From Stomoxys calcitrans (taxonomy: Eukaryota > Arthropoda > Insecta > Diptera > Muscidae): DNA of 64,000 nucleotides. Positions 32,093 through 43,685 of the stretch are shown here, one piece after another. Location of the stretch: NCBI RefSeq assembly GCF_963082655.1, contig NC_081553.1, positions 38,122,242 to 38,186,241 of the forward strand, in the 5' to 3' direction. Position numbers and translations under genes: made by a program. Under the pieces are notes generated by a model, which worked only from the letters and a program-made list of their open reading frames with translations, was not told where the DNA came from and made no database searches. Numbering within the stretch: the first letter of the stretch is position 1; each line of letters opens with the position of its first letter.

Positions 32093-33273
32093 TGGCCGGG
32101 GCCGGGCCGAACTCTGGATACCCACCACCTCGAGTATATATGTAAAGCCCATTTCGTCACAATCCTGTGATAATTGGATAACATTCGGAACTCACTGTTT
32201 CAAATTTCAGCGAAATCCTGTAATAAATACAGCTTTTATGGGCTTCAGTCCCCTTATCCTCAAATCGGTCTATATGACTGCTATATCTAAATATAGTCCG
32301 ATCAGAGCCATATTAAGGTCGGATATTGGGAGGTTTTAAGCTACTCACTATTTCAAATTTCAGCGAAATCGGGTAACAATAAAGCTTTTATTGGCTTCAG
32401 TCCCCTTATCGGCACGTCGGTCTATATGGCAGCTATATCTAAATACAGTCCGATCTGAACCATATTTAGGTCGGATGTTAAGAGGCTTAAAACTGCGCAC
32501 TATTCCAAATTTCAGCGAAATAGGGTCATAAATAAAGCTTTTGTGGCCATCAGACCCTTTATCGGGAGATCGGTCAATATGGCGGCTATATCTAAATATG
32601 GACCGATTTGAAATATGGTTCAAGTATATGGTGAGTCAGATGTCGGTTGGCCTAAAATTACTCACTGTTTCAATTGTCAGCGAAATCGGATAAAAAATAA
32701 AGCATTTATGAGATTCAGACCCTTTATTGGCAGATTGGTCTATAGGGCAGCTATAGTTAAATAGAGTCTGATCTGGACTATATTTAGATTAGATGTTTAG
32801 AGGCCTTAAAATACTCACTGTTACAAATTTCAGCGAAATTTGATAAAACATAAGGCTTTTATGGGCTTCAGACCCTTCATCGGGAGATCGGTCTATATGG
32901 CAGCTATATCTAAATATGGTCAGATCTAATCCGTATTTAGGTCATATGTCGGGGGGATTAAAACTACTCACTGTTTACAAAATTCAGTAAAATCGGATGA
33001 AAAATAAATTTTTTATTGGCATTAGACCCTTTATTGGAAAATCGGTCCATATAGCAGTTATATTCAAATATGGTCCGATTTGGCTCGTTGAAGAACTTAA
33101 CCAGCTTGCATCAAAAATACGTATCTGTGCCAAATTTCAGCTCAATATCTCAATGTGTGAAGGCTGTAGAGTGCTTACACCAGACGGACGGACAGACACA
33201 TGGACATCGTTGAATCGCTTTATAATTTTAACACGATCCGAAGTTTATATACATTTTAGGGTCGGAAATTGAA
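32093..33273 (-). mobile_element. HINE-A2, head truncated
   Basis: Antisense 3' end fused to the preceding head (GGCCGGGGCCGGGCCGAACT, then ACCCACCACCTCGAG). Six A2 units (ATTTCAGCGAAATC, ATAAAGCTTTTAT, GCAGCTATATCTAAATA), leader, reversed GTCY (GACGGACGGACAGACAC) and part of the core (GATCCGAAGTTTATATAC). The terminal head is absent. Confidence 0.8.
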
Positions 33274-34132
33274 ATCGTCTTTGTTATCCAATCATCACGA
33301 AATTTTGTACATATCACTTCTTTGGCCCAAGGACGGACGCTGTTGATTTTGGTAAACATCGGTTCAGATTTAGATACATATGTATCACCCGATATGCACT
33401 TAAATGACCGTAGTAGCAACATTTTTTAACCGATCTGCACAAAGTTTGGCACTGATTGTTTTCTTGCTAATCTTAACATATCTGCGAATTTTATCAAAAT
33501 CGGTTCAGATTTAGATATAGCTCCCATATATATGTATCGCCCGATTTGCACTTAAATGGCCGTAGAAGGTACAATTATCAACCGATCTGCACAAAATTTG
33601 GCACGGATTGTCCTGTTACTGATAATAACATATCTGCAGGGTTTCATCAAAATCGATTTGGATATAGCTCCCATATGTATGTATCGCTCGATTTGCACTT
33701 AAATGACCGTAGTAGCTACAGTGTTCAACCGATCTGAACAAAGATTGGCACGGATTATTTTCTTGCTAATCTTAACATATTTGCAAAATTTTATCCAAAT
33801 CGGTTCAGATTTAGATACAGCTCCCATATATATGTATCGCCCGATTTGCACTTAAATGGCCGCAGTAGCTACAATTTTCAACCGATTTGGCACGGAATGT
33901 TCCGTTACTGATCATAACATATCTGCAAGATTTCATCAAAATCGGTTTAGCTTTGGATATAGCTTCCATATATATGTATCACCCGATTTGCTTCTAAATG
34001 GCCGTAGTAACTACAGTTTTTAACCGATATATGTATATATGTATATTTATACATTGCCCGAATTTGTAATTGTACGGTTGGTGTAGGGTATTATAGTCGG
34101 CTCCGCCCGACTTTTGCCTTTCCTCACTGGTT
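33274..34132 (+). mobile_element. HINE-C, 3' two thirds
   Basis: Five units with CGGTTCAGATTTAGATATAG, CTCCCATATATATGTATCGC, CGATTTGCACTTAAATGG and CAACCGATCTGCACAAA at about 142-153-bp spacing. The 3' end has GGTGTAGGGTATTATAG as subterminal repeat, hairpin AGTCGGC-TCC-GCCCGACT and TTTGCCTTTCCTCACTGGTT. The head is missing. It differs from A and B in hairpin sequence and 3' tail, so it is a separate family. Confidence 0.75.
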
Positions 34133-34197
34133 GCAAATGTTTACATTTTATTATAAGATTTTGTACTTATCAATGCTATTTTCTACAGCCACTTCTA

Positions 34198-34794
34198 AAG
34201 GGTGATTTTTTTGAGGTTAGGATTTTCATGCATTAGTATTTGACAGATCACGTGGGATTTCAGACATGGTGTCAAAGAGAAAGATGCTCAGTATGATTTG
34301 ACATTTCATCATGAATAGACTTACTAACGAGCAACGCTTGCAAATCATTGAATTTTATTACCAAAATCAGTGTTCGGTTCGAAATGTGTTCATTCACCGT
34401 TCAGCGATGAGGCTCATTTCTGGTTGAATGGCTACGTAAATAAGCAAAATTGCCGCATTTGGAGTGAAGAGCAACCAGAAGCCGTTCAAGAACTGCCCAT
34501 GCATCCCGAAAAATGCACTGTTTGGTGTGGTTTGTACGCTGGTGGAATCATTGGACCGTATTTTTTCAAAGATGCTGTTGGACGCAACGTTACGGTGAAT
34601 GAACACATTTCGAACCGAACACTGATTTTGGTAATAAAATTCAATGATTTGCAAGCGTTGCTCGTTAGTAAGTCTATTCATGATGAAATGTCAAAGCATA
34701 CTGAGCATCTTTCTCTTTGACACCATGTCTGAAATCCCACGTGATCTGTCAAATACTAATGCATGAAAATCCTAACCTCAAAAAAATCACCCTT
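34198..34794. mobile_element. 597-bp palindromic Tc1/mariner-type element, copy 2
   Basis: Same length and structure as copy 1: TA at 34196-34197 and 34795-34796, arms 34198-34400 and 34592-34794, 191-bp centre. By my reading it differs from copy 1 at two positions only (AGTATGATTTG against AGTATGCTTTG; TAACGAG against TATCGAG in the left arms). Its own arms differ at one position. This implies recent mobilisation or duplication. Confidence 0.9.
34396..34597 (+). pseudogene. Transposase catalytic-core fragment (copy 2)
   Basis: Same FSDEAHFWLNGYVNKQN to GGIIGPYFFKD reading as in copy 1, with no differences in this part. It is flanked on both sides by inverted copies of the transposase N-terminus (MNRLTNEQRL), so no complete catalytic protein can be read. 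Confidence 0.75.
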
Positions 34795-35536
34795 TATTTG
34801 CAATTTTTCTCTAGTTGGTTTCGCTACAATACCAGCCTTGAACTCATCCTATGAATATATCTTAATTACGTAGTACTCGTATTACCATTATCATCGACAC
34901 TGTTATCTGCACTTTGGTGGGCATCTTTGGCGGCACAGAAGGCAGATTCCGCAGTAGTAGTAGTGGTTCCATACCAATTCTAATAGCTGTGGCATTTAGA
35001 CAGCCAAAATACGAACGTTTTGGCATTAGCAGTGGCGAGGTCGCCAATAAGTGAGCCAGCGGACAGGCAATCCGGCAAGGAAAGGAGCGCATTGGTTAGC
35101 ACTTTTCGTTGTTGTAATAAATTTTATTTCAACATTCCTGAGACTTCATAGACAACATCGTTTATCTTCTGTGAATGTGAAATAGTATTTCACACAAATG
35201 TCTCTCTCTCTGTTTGAGTGTGTGTGTGTGTATGTGCCTCTTGTGCCTTTCTACTCTGGCTCTGATACAAAAACGGCACAAATCATTTGCATTGGATTTG
35301 TTTCATTTTTAATTTGGTTTAATTTAAGTTTTTTTTTTTTGGGGGGGGGTTTTGTTTATTTCTTCAATGCAATCAGTATTCGCACATGAGGAACAATGTT
35401 GTGTTTAATGGTACTTTGATCTTTTGAAGAACCTCAGGAGAGAAGAAAGAGAGATTTGAAATGTTTTCATGCACTGATTATGAAACTAACTTCCTATATA
35501 TATAGGGTGAAGCTTTTTCCTTTAATTCAATATAAA
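34795..35536. other. Unique island
   Basis: Contains a 63-codon open frame without Met (34866-35054, +), a GT-rich stretch at 35219-35232 and T/G homopolymers at 35330-35350. There is no recognisable domain. Possible host sequence. Confidence 0.45.
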
Positions 35537-38441
35537 ACAAGTAGAAAGGCGTTAAGTTCGGCAGGGCCGAACTTTGGATACCCACCACATCGGGTATATA
35601 TGTAAACCACATTTCGTCAAAATCCAGAGAAAAATGCATACCTTATGCCCCATAGCAATTATATCGAAATATGTTCCGATTTGGACCAGATACTAATAGC
35701 TACAAAGTCATTGTTCAATTGTGTATAAAAAAATATTGGTCTTTTTAGTAGCTATATATAAAAATAAAAATGTCGAAGAGCCTACCACAACTCACTGTCC
35801 CAAATATCGGCGACATCGGACAATAAATGCGCCTTTTATGGGCCCAAAACCGTAAATCGAGAGATCGGTCTATATCGTAGCTATATTCAAATCTGGACCG
35901 ATCTGGGCCAAATTGAAGAAGTATGGGGCTTAACCTAACTCACTGCCTCAAATTTCGGCGACATCGGACAATAAATGCGCCCAAAACCTTAAATCGGACG
36001 ATCGGCCTATATGGCAGCTATATTCACATCTGGGGCGATCTGGACCTAATTGAAAACGGACATCAAAGGGCATGATACAAATTACTGTCCAAAAATTTCG
36101 GCGACATCGGACATTAAATGCACTTTTTATGGCCCAAAACTTCAAATCGAGAGATCGGTGTATATGGCAGCTATATCCAGATCTGGACCGATCTGTACCA
36201 TATTAAAGAAGTATATTGAGGGGCTTAACTTAACTCACTGTGACAAATTTCGGAAACAGAGGATAATAAATGGGCATTTTATGGGCCCAAAACATTAAAT
36301 CGAGATATCGGTATATATGGCAGCTATATTCAAATCTGGGCCGATCTGGACCAAATTGAAAACGGACATCGAAGGTCATAACACAACTCACTGCCCCAAA
36401 ATTTCGGCGACATCGGACATTAAATACGCTTTTTATGGCCCAAAACCTCGAATTGAAAGATCGGTCTATACGACAGCTATATCCAAATCTGGCCCGATCT
36501 GTGCCGTAATGCAGAAATATGTGGAGGGGCTTAACTAAACTCTCTGTCTCAAATTTCAGCGAAATCCGATAATAAATGTGGATTTTATGGGCCTTAGACC
36601 CTAAATCGGAGGATCGGTCTATATGGAAACTATATCAAAATCTTATTCGATCTGAGCCAAATTCACGTAAGATGTCGAAAGGCTTAACACAACTCACTGT
36701 ACCAAATTTCAGTAAAATCGCATAAAAAATTTGACTTTTATGGACTTAAGACCCTAAATTGGAAGATCGCTCTATATGGCAGCTATATCCAAATCTAGGC
36801 CGATCCAGGCAAAATTAACGAAGGATGTCGAAGGTACCAGCATAACTCACTGTCCCAAATTTCAGCGAAATCAGATAAAAAATGTGGCTTTTGTGCGCCT
36901 AAGACCTTAAATCAGAGGACCGGTCTATATGGCAGCTATATCCAAATCTGGACAGATCTAAGCCAAATCGCAGAAAGATGTGGAAGGGCCTAACATAACT
37001 CAGTTCCCCAAATTTCATCAAAATCGTATAAAAAATGTGGCTTTTATGGGCCTAAGACCCTAAATAGGAGGATCGGTCCATATGGCAGCCATATACAAAT
37101 CTGAACCGATTTGTGCCAAATTTACGAAGGATGTCGAATGGCTCATCACAACTCACTGTATAAAACTTCAATAAAATCGGATAGAAAATGTGGCTTTTAT
37201 GGACCTAAGACCCAAAATAGGAGGATCGGTCTATATGGCAGCTATATCCAAATCTGAACCGATCTGAGCCAAATTAACGGAGGATGTCGAAGGGCCCAAA
37301 ACAATTCACCGTCCCAAATTTGAGCGAAATCGGATAAAAAAGTGGCTTTCATGGGCCAAATACCCTAAATGGGAGAATCGATCTACATGGCAGTTATATC
37401 CAAATCTGGACCGATATGAGCCAAATTGACGAAGGATGTCGAATGGTTCATCACAACTCACTGTATAAAATTTCAATAAAATCGGATAAAAAATGTGGCT
37501 TTTATGGACTCAAGACCCTAAATCGGAGGATCGGTCTGCATGACAGCTATATCCAAATCTGGACCGAGCTGAGCCAAATTAACGAAGGATGTTAAAGGGC
37601 CTAACACAACGCACTGTCCAAAATTTCAGCGAAATCCGATTTGGAATGTGGCTTTTATGGACCTAAGACCCTAAATCGGAGGATCGGTCTGCATGGCAGC
37701 TATATCCAAATCTGGACCGATCTGAGCCAAATTGACAAATGATGTCGAATGGTTCATCACAACTCACTGTATAAAATTTCAATAAAATCGGATAAAAAAT
37801 GTGGCTTTTATAGACTCAAGACCCTAAATCGGAGGATCGGTCTATACGGCAGCTATATCCAAATCTGGACCGAGCTGAGCCAAATTAACGAAGGATATCG
37901 ACTGGCCTTACATAAGTCACTGTCCCAAATTTCAACAAAATCAGATTATAAATGTGGCTTTTATAGGTCTAAAACCCTAAATCGGCGGATCGGTCTATAT
38001 GACTGCTATATCCAAATCTGGATCGATCTAGGCCAAATTGACGAAGGATATCGACTGTCCCAACACACCTCACTGTCCCAGATTTCAGCAAAATCGGTTA
38101 ATAAATACGGCTTTTAAGGGTCTAAGACCCTAAATCGGCGGATCGGTCTATATGGGGGCTATATCAAGATATAGTCCGATATAGCCCATTTGCGAACTTA
38201 ACCTGCTTATGGACAAAAAAATAATCTAGGCAAAGTTTCTGCTCAATATATCATTTTTTGAAGACTGTAGCGTGATTTCAACAGACAGACGGACAGACGG
38301 ACGGACATGTCAACATCGTCTTAGATTTTTACGCTGATCAAGAATATATATACTTTATAGGGTCGGAAATAGATATTTCGATGTGTTGGAAACGGAATGA
38401 CAAAATGAATATACCCCCATCCTTCGGTAGTGGGTATAAAA
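35537..38441 (-). mobile_element. Complete long HINE-A
   Basis: At about 2.9 kb this is the longest uninterrupted copy. Antisense 3' end AACAAGTAGAAAGGCG with one hairpin change (GGCAGGGCCGAAC), ACCCACCACATCGGG, roughly seventeen units, leader CTTAACCTGCTT, reversed GTCY with an extra repeat (GACAGACGGACAGACGGACG), core and head ending GTAGTGGGTATAAAAA. Within 37100-37900 a two-unit block (CATCACAACTCACTGTATAA) recurs three times. Confidence 0.87.
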
Positions 38442-39524
38442 AACTCCGAAGGACATTAATTTAATGAAATTTTAATGCAAAAATTGTCTCTTAGCTCAAG
38501 CAAGTGTTGACATGATTTTTTGACACATGATCTGTAGTGAGAATGAATTCCGTGGGGTAACAAAATAAAAAGTCCTTTGGTAAACAATATAAAAAATGTC
38601 ATGTGTTTCATAGTCGCGTTTCGGTGTATTTTTTTTTTCAACAGGACCTGGTAACTGCTTCTTCTGCTATTGGTATCAACTGCAAATTGTCTGACTGCAT
38701 GGAGGAGAAAACAATAAACATTTTACGCCATTTTTCAATTTATCCGGAAGTTGTTTGTTTTTTTCCCCATTCTGTTCGGTTCTGTTTGTTTCCTGTTTTT
38801 TTGGGGTTTTTTGTTTTCTTTTTTTTTTTTGTCAAAGAGGAGGGAGGCCAAATATGTAAAAGTTATGCAAAAAGCTTCCTCTGCCTGTATCGTGTCGCAT
38901 AAGAAGAAGAAGCACAACAACGACAATATTCGTTCGTTCATTTATTCATTCACTTGTAATCCAAAAGTGTAAGTCCTTGTCATGTTTGTGTCAACACCGT
39001 TGACATTTGAATGAAATTTTAAATATTAAACACATTTATACGAATATACGAAACAAGCCAAGCTATGTCATTGTATGTGTACGAATATCCATTTATATTA
39101 AAATGTATTTGTTGTTGTATGCTTTTGTGTGTATGAGAATGCCGAATGTATTGCACAAAAACATGGGACAGAATTTGCAATGCCCATAAGGAACTTCAAG
39201 ATCGTTCCTTTGCATACAAATATTTAAAACGCTCGAATTTGGTAGAGATAGCTGGAAGAAGGGACGATTAACTACAAAGTGGAAGAATATCGATTTTGGG
39301 AAACAATTAAAAAGTTGGACAATCATTGGTTTGGTAGTTACCTCCGTGGTAAATGCCAGCCAAAAATAACTGATCTTAAACGCATAGACAAGGAAAATAA
39401 TAATTTTTGTTTAAAAGTTATTATGAAATAGAAATATTTGTATAAATGGTTTGACGAATAGAGAAAGACATGCTCTGTAAATACCGCATAAAACATGATT
39501 TCTCGATATATACAAAAAAAAAAA
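38442..39524. other. Unique region, T-rich in part
   Basis: No recognised repeat or gene. The pyrimidine-rich segment 38740-38835 generates Phe-rich open frames without domains. Possible host non-coding DNA. Confidence 0.5.
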
Positions 39525-40838
39525 ACAAGTAAAAGCGTGCTAAGTTCGGCCGGGCCGAATCTTATATACCCTCCACCATGGTCGCATTTGTCGAGTTCTT
39601 TTTCCGGATTTGATCTGCTATTAGAGCGCTATCAAGATATGGTCCAGTTTGGACCACAATTAAATTATATGTTGGAGACCTGTGTAAAATGTCAGCCAAT
39701 TCGAATAAGAATTGCGCCCTTGGGGGCTCAAGAAGTAAAATAGAGAGATCGATTTATATGGGAGCTGTATCGGGCTATAGACCGATTCAGACCATAACAA
39801 ACACGTATGTTAATGGTCATAAGAGAATCCGTCGTACAAAATTTCAGGCAAATCGGATAAGAATTGCGCACTCTAGAGGCTCAAGAAGTCAAGACCCAAG
39901 ATCGGTTTATATGGCAGCTATATCAGGTTATGAGCCGATTTGAACCATACTTGGCAGAGTTGTTGGATATAATAACAAAACACGTCGTGCAAAATTTCAT
40001 TCAAATCGGATAAGAATTGCGCCTTCTAGAGGCTCAAGAAGTCAAGACCCAAGATCGGTTTTTATGGCAGCTATATCAGGTTATGTACCGATTTGAACCA
40101 TACTTGGCACAGTTGTTGGATATCATAACAAAACACGTCGTGCAAAATTTCATCCCAATCGGATAAGAATTGCGCACTCTAGAGGCTCAAGAAGTCAAGA
40201 CCCAAGATCGGTTTATATGGCAGCTATATCAGGTTATGAGCCGATTTGAACCATACTTGGCACAGTTGTTGGATATAATAACAAAACACGTCGTGCAAAA
40301 TTTCATTTAAATCGGATAAGAATTCCGCACTCTAGAGGCTCAAGAAGTCAAGACCCACGATCGATTTATATGGCAGCTATATCAGGTTATCAACCGATTT
40401 GAACCATACTTGGCACAGTTGTTGGATATCATAACAAAACACGTCGTGCAAAATTTCATTCCAATCGGATAAGAATTGCTCACTCTAGAGGCTCAAGAAG
40501 TCAAGACCCAAGATCGGTTTATATGGCAGCTATATCAAAACATGGACCGATATGGCCCATTTACAATACCAACCGACCTACACTAATAAGAAGTATTTGT
40601 GCAAAATTTCAAGCGGCTAGCTTTACTCCTTCGGAAGTTAGCGTGCTTTCGACAGACAGACGGACGGACGGACGGACGGACGGACGGACAGACGGACGGA
40701 CATGGCTAGATCGACATAAAATTTCACGACGATCAAGAATATATATACTTTATGGGGTCTCAGACGAATATTTCGAGTAGTTACAAACAGAATGACGAAA
40801 TTAGTATACCCCCCATCTTATGGTGGAGGGTATAAAAA
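39525..40838 (-). mobile_element. Complete HINE-B with expanded GTCY tract
   Basis: Antisense 3' end (ACAAGTAAAAGCGTGC, perfect hairpin, ACCCTCCACCATGG), about six units at 153-bp spacing (ATCGGTTTAT at 39901, 40054, 40207, then ATCGATTTAT at 40360), leader and a GACG/GACA run at 40651-40701. Core AAGAATATATATACTTTATG and head ending TGGTGGAGGGTATAAAAA. Units are very similar to each other, so this is a young copy. Confidence 0.88.
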
Positions 40839-41464
40839 CAAGAAGTAAAATAGAGAGATCGATTTATATGGGAGCTGTATCGGGTTATAGACCGATTCAG
40901 ACCATAATAAACACGTATGTTGATAGTCATGAGAGAATCCGTCGTACAAAATTTCAGGCAAATCGGATAATAATTGCGACCTCTAGAGGCTCACGAAGTC
41001 AAGAACCCAGATCGGTTTATATGGCAGCTATATCAGGTTATAAACCGATTTGAACCATACTTGACACAGTTGTTGGATATCATAACAAAATACGTGGTGC
41101 AAAATTTCAGTCAAATCGGATAAGAATTGCGCACTCTAGAGGCTCAAGAAGTCAAGACCCAAGATCGGTTTATATGGCAGCTATATCAAAACATGGACCG
41201 ATATGGCCCATTTACAATACCAACCGACCTACACTATTAAGAAGTATTTGTGCAAAATTTGAAGCGGCTAGCTCTACTCCTTCGGAAGATAGCGTGCTTT
41301 CGACAGACAAACGGACAGACGGACGGACATGGCTAGATCGACATAAAATGTCGCGACGATCAAGAATATATATACTTTATAGGGTCTCTGACGAATATTT
41401 CGAGTAGTTACAAACAGAATGACGAAATCAGTATACCCCCCATCCTATAATGGAGGGTATAAAA
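40839..41464 (-). mobile_element. HINE-B without 3' end, in tandem
   Basis: Starts inside a unit (AGAAGTAAAATAGAGAGATC, the same point as 39732 in the preceding copy), has about three units, GTCY (GACAAACGGACAGACGGACG), core and a full head (CATCCTATAATGGAGGGTAT). It directly abuts the head of the preceding copy. Confidence 0.82.
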
Positions 41465-41470
41465 ATAATG

Positions 41471-43685
41471 CAATTACCACCACCGAAGGATGAGGTGATA
41501 TTCGTTTTGTCATTCCGTTTGCAACACATCGAAATAACCATTTCTGAGCCGATAAAGTATATATATTCTTGATCAGCGTAAAAATCTAAATCTAAGATCT
41601 AGCCATACCTGTCCGGCTGTCCGTCCGTCTGTCTGTTCAAATCACGCTATAGTCTTTAAAAATAGATATATTGAGCTGAAACTTTGCACAGATTCTTTTT
41701 TTTTTTGTCCATAAGCAGGTTAAGTTCGAGAATGGGCTATATCGGACCATATCTTGATATAGACCCCGTATAGACCGATCCGCCGATTTAGGATCTAGGG
41801 CCCATAAAACCCACATTTATTATCCGATATCGCTGAAATTTGGGACAGTGAGTTGTCTTAGGGCCTTCGACTTCCTTCGTTAAATTGGCCCAGATCGGTT
41901 CAGATTTGGATATAGCTGCCATATAGACCGATCCTCCGATTTAGGGTCTTAGGACCATAAAAGCCACATTTATAGTCCAATGTCGCTGAAATTTGGGACA
42001 GTGAGTTGTCTTAGGGCCTTCGACTTCCTTCGTTTAATTGGCCCAGATCGGTTCAGATTTGGATATAGCTGCCATATAGACCGATCATCCGGTTTAGGGT
42101 CTTAGGCCCATAAAAGCCACATTTACTATCCGATTTTGCCAACATTTAGGACAGTGAGTTGTGTTAGGTCCTTCAACATCCTATCCAAATTTGGTCCAGA
42201 TTTGGATATAGCTGCCATTTAGGCCGATCGTCCGATTTAGGGTCTTAGGACCATAAAGGCCGCATTTATTATCCGATTTTGCTAAAATTTGGGACAATAA
42301 GTTGTGTTAGGCCGTTCGACATCCTTCGTTAATTTGGCCTACATCGGTCCAGATTTGGGTATAGCTGCCATATAGGCCGATCGTCCGATTTAGGGTCTTA
42401 GGACCATAAAAGCCACATTTATAGTCCGATGTCACTGAAATTTGGAACAGTGAGTTGTAATAAGCCCTTTGATATATTTCTATAATTTTACCCGGATCGG
42501 TCTAGATTTGGATATAGCTGCCATATAGACCGATCCTCCGATTTAGGGTCTTGGGCCCATAAAAGGCGCATTTATTGTGCGATTTTGGCAAAAATTGGGA
42601 CAGTGAAATACCTTAGGCCCTTTGACATATGATTTCAATTTGGCTCCGATCGGATCAGATTTGGATATAGCTGCCATATATACCGATCTCTCGATTTAAG
42701 GCCTTGGGCCTATAAAAGGCGCATTTATAGTCCGAGGTCGCTGAAATTTGGGATTGTGATTAAAGTTAGACCCTTTGACATTTTTCTTCAACTTTGCCCA
42801 AATCGGTGCAGATTTGGATAAAGCTGCCATATAGACAGATCCACCGATTTAGGGTCTTAGGCCCATAAAAGCCACATTTATTATTCGATTTTGCAGAAAT
42901 TTGGGACATTGAGTTATGTTAGGCCCTTCGACATCTGATTTCAATTTGGTTTAGATCGGTTCAGATTTGGATATAGCTGCCATATAGACCGATATCGCGA
43001 TTAAAGGTTTTGGGCCCATAAAAGGCGGAATTATAGTCCTATATCGCTGAAATTTGGGACAGTGAAATACCTTAGGACCTTTGACATCTGATTTCAATTT
43101 GGTTCAGATCGGTCTAGATTTGGATATAGCTGCCATATATACCGATGTCTCGATTTAAGGCCTTGGGCGCATTTATTGTTCGATTTCGGCGAAATGTGGG
43201 ACAGTAAGTTGCGTTAGGCTCTTCGACAACTTTCTGCAATTTGGCCCAGATAGGTTCAGATTTGGATATGGCTGTCATATAGACCGATCTCTCGAGTTTA
43301 AGTCTTGGCCCAATAAAAGGCACATTTATAACCCGATTTCGCTGAAATTTGACACGGTGACTTATGTTAGACTTTTCGTGTCGTATATGATTCAGATCGG
43401 TCTATATTTTGTTCTATAAAATTGAACAACGACTTGTACTTGTACTGTGGTTTAAATCGGATCATATTTCGCTATAGCTGCTATGGGGGCATAAATTATG
43501 CATTTTTCACTGGATTATGACGAAAGGTGGTTTTCATATATACCCGAGGTGGGGGGTATGCAAAGTTGTTCCATTATCCTTTGTTCGCCTATAAGGAGGT
43601 ACCAGGCAAAGAACTTGACAAATGCGGTCCAAGGTGGAGGGTATATAAGATTCGGCCCGGTCGAATTTAGCACACTCTTACTTGT
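41471..43685 (+). mobile_element. Chimeric HINE: A body with B 3' terminus
   Basis: Head ACCACCACCGAAGGATG, core, GTCY tract (GTCCGGCTGTCCGTCCGTCTG) and twelve or so A units. At 43540-43566 the A subterminal repeat is present (CGAGGTGGGGGGTATGC), but the A hairpin stops after AAGTT. From 43567 B sequence follows: TTCCATTATCCTTTGTTCG, AAGGTGGAGGGTATATAAGA, a hairpin (TTCGGCCCGGTCGAA) and CACACTCTTACTTGTT. Confidence 0.85.

Noticed and set aside
34866..35054. 63-codon open frame in a unique island (for example GIFGGTEGRF)
   Set aside because: No start codon, no recognised homology and no convincing splice signals. Length is within chance for this composition.
38603..38972. Phe-rich open frames that might suggest membrane proteins
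   Set aside because: They reflect a T-rich, low-complexity stretch.
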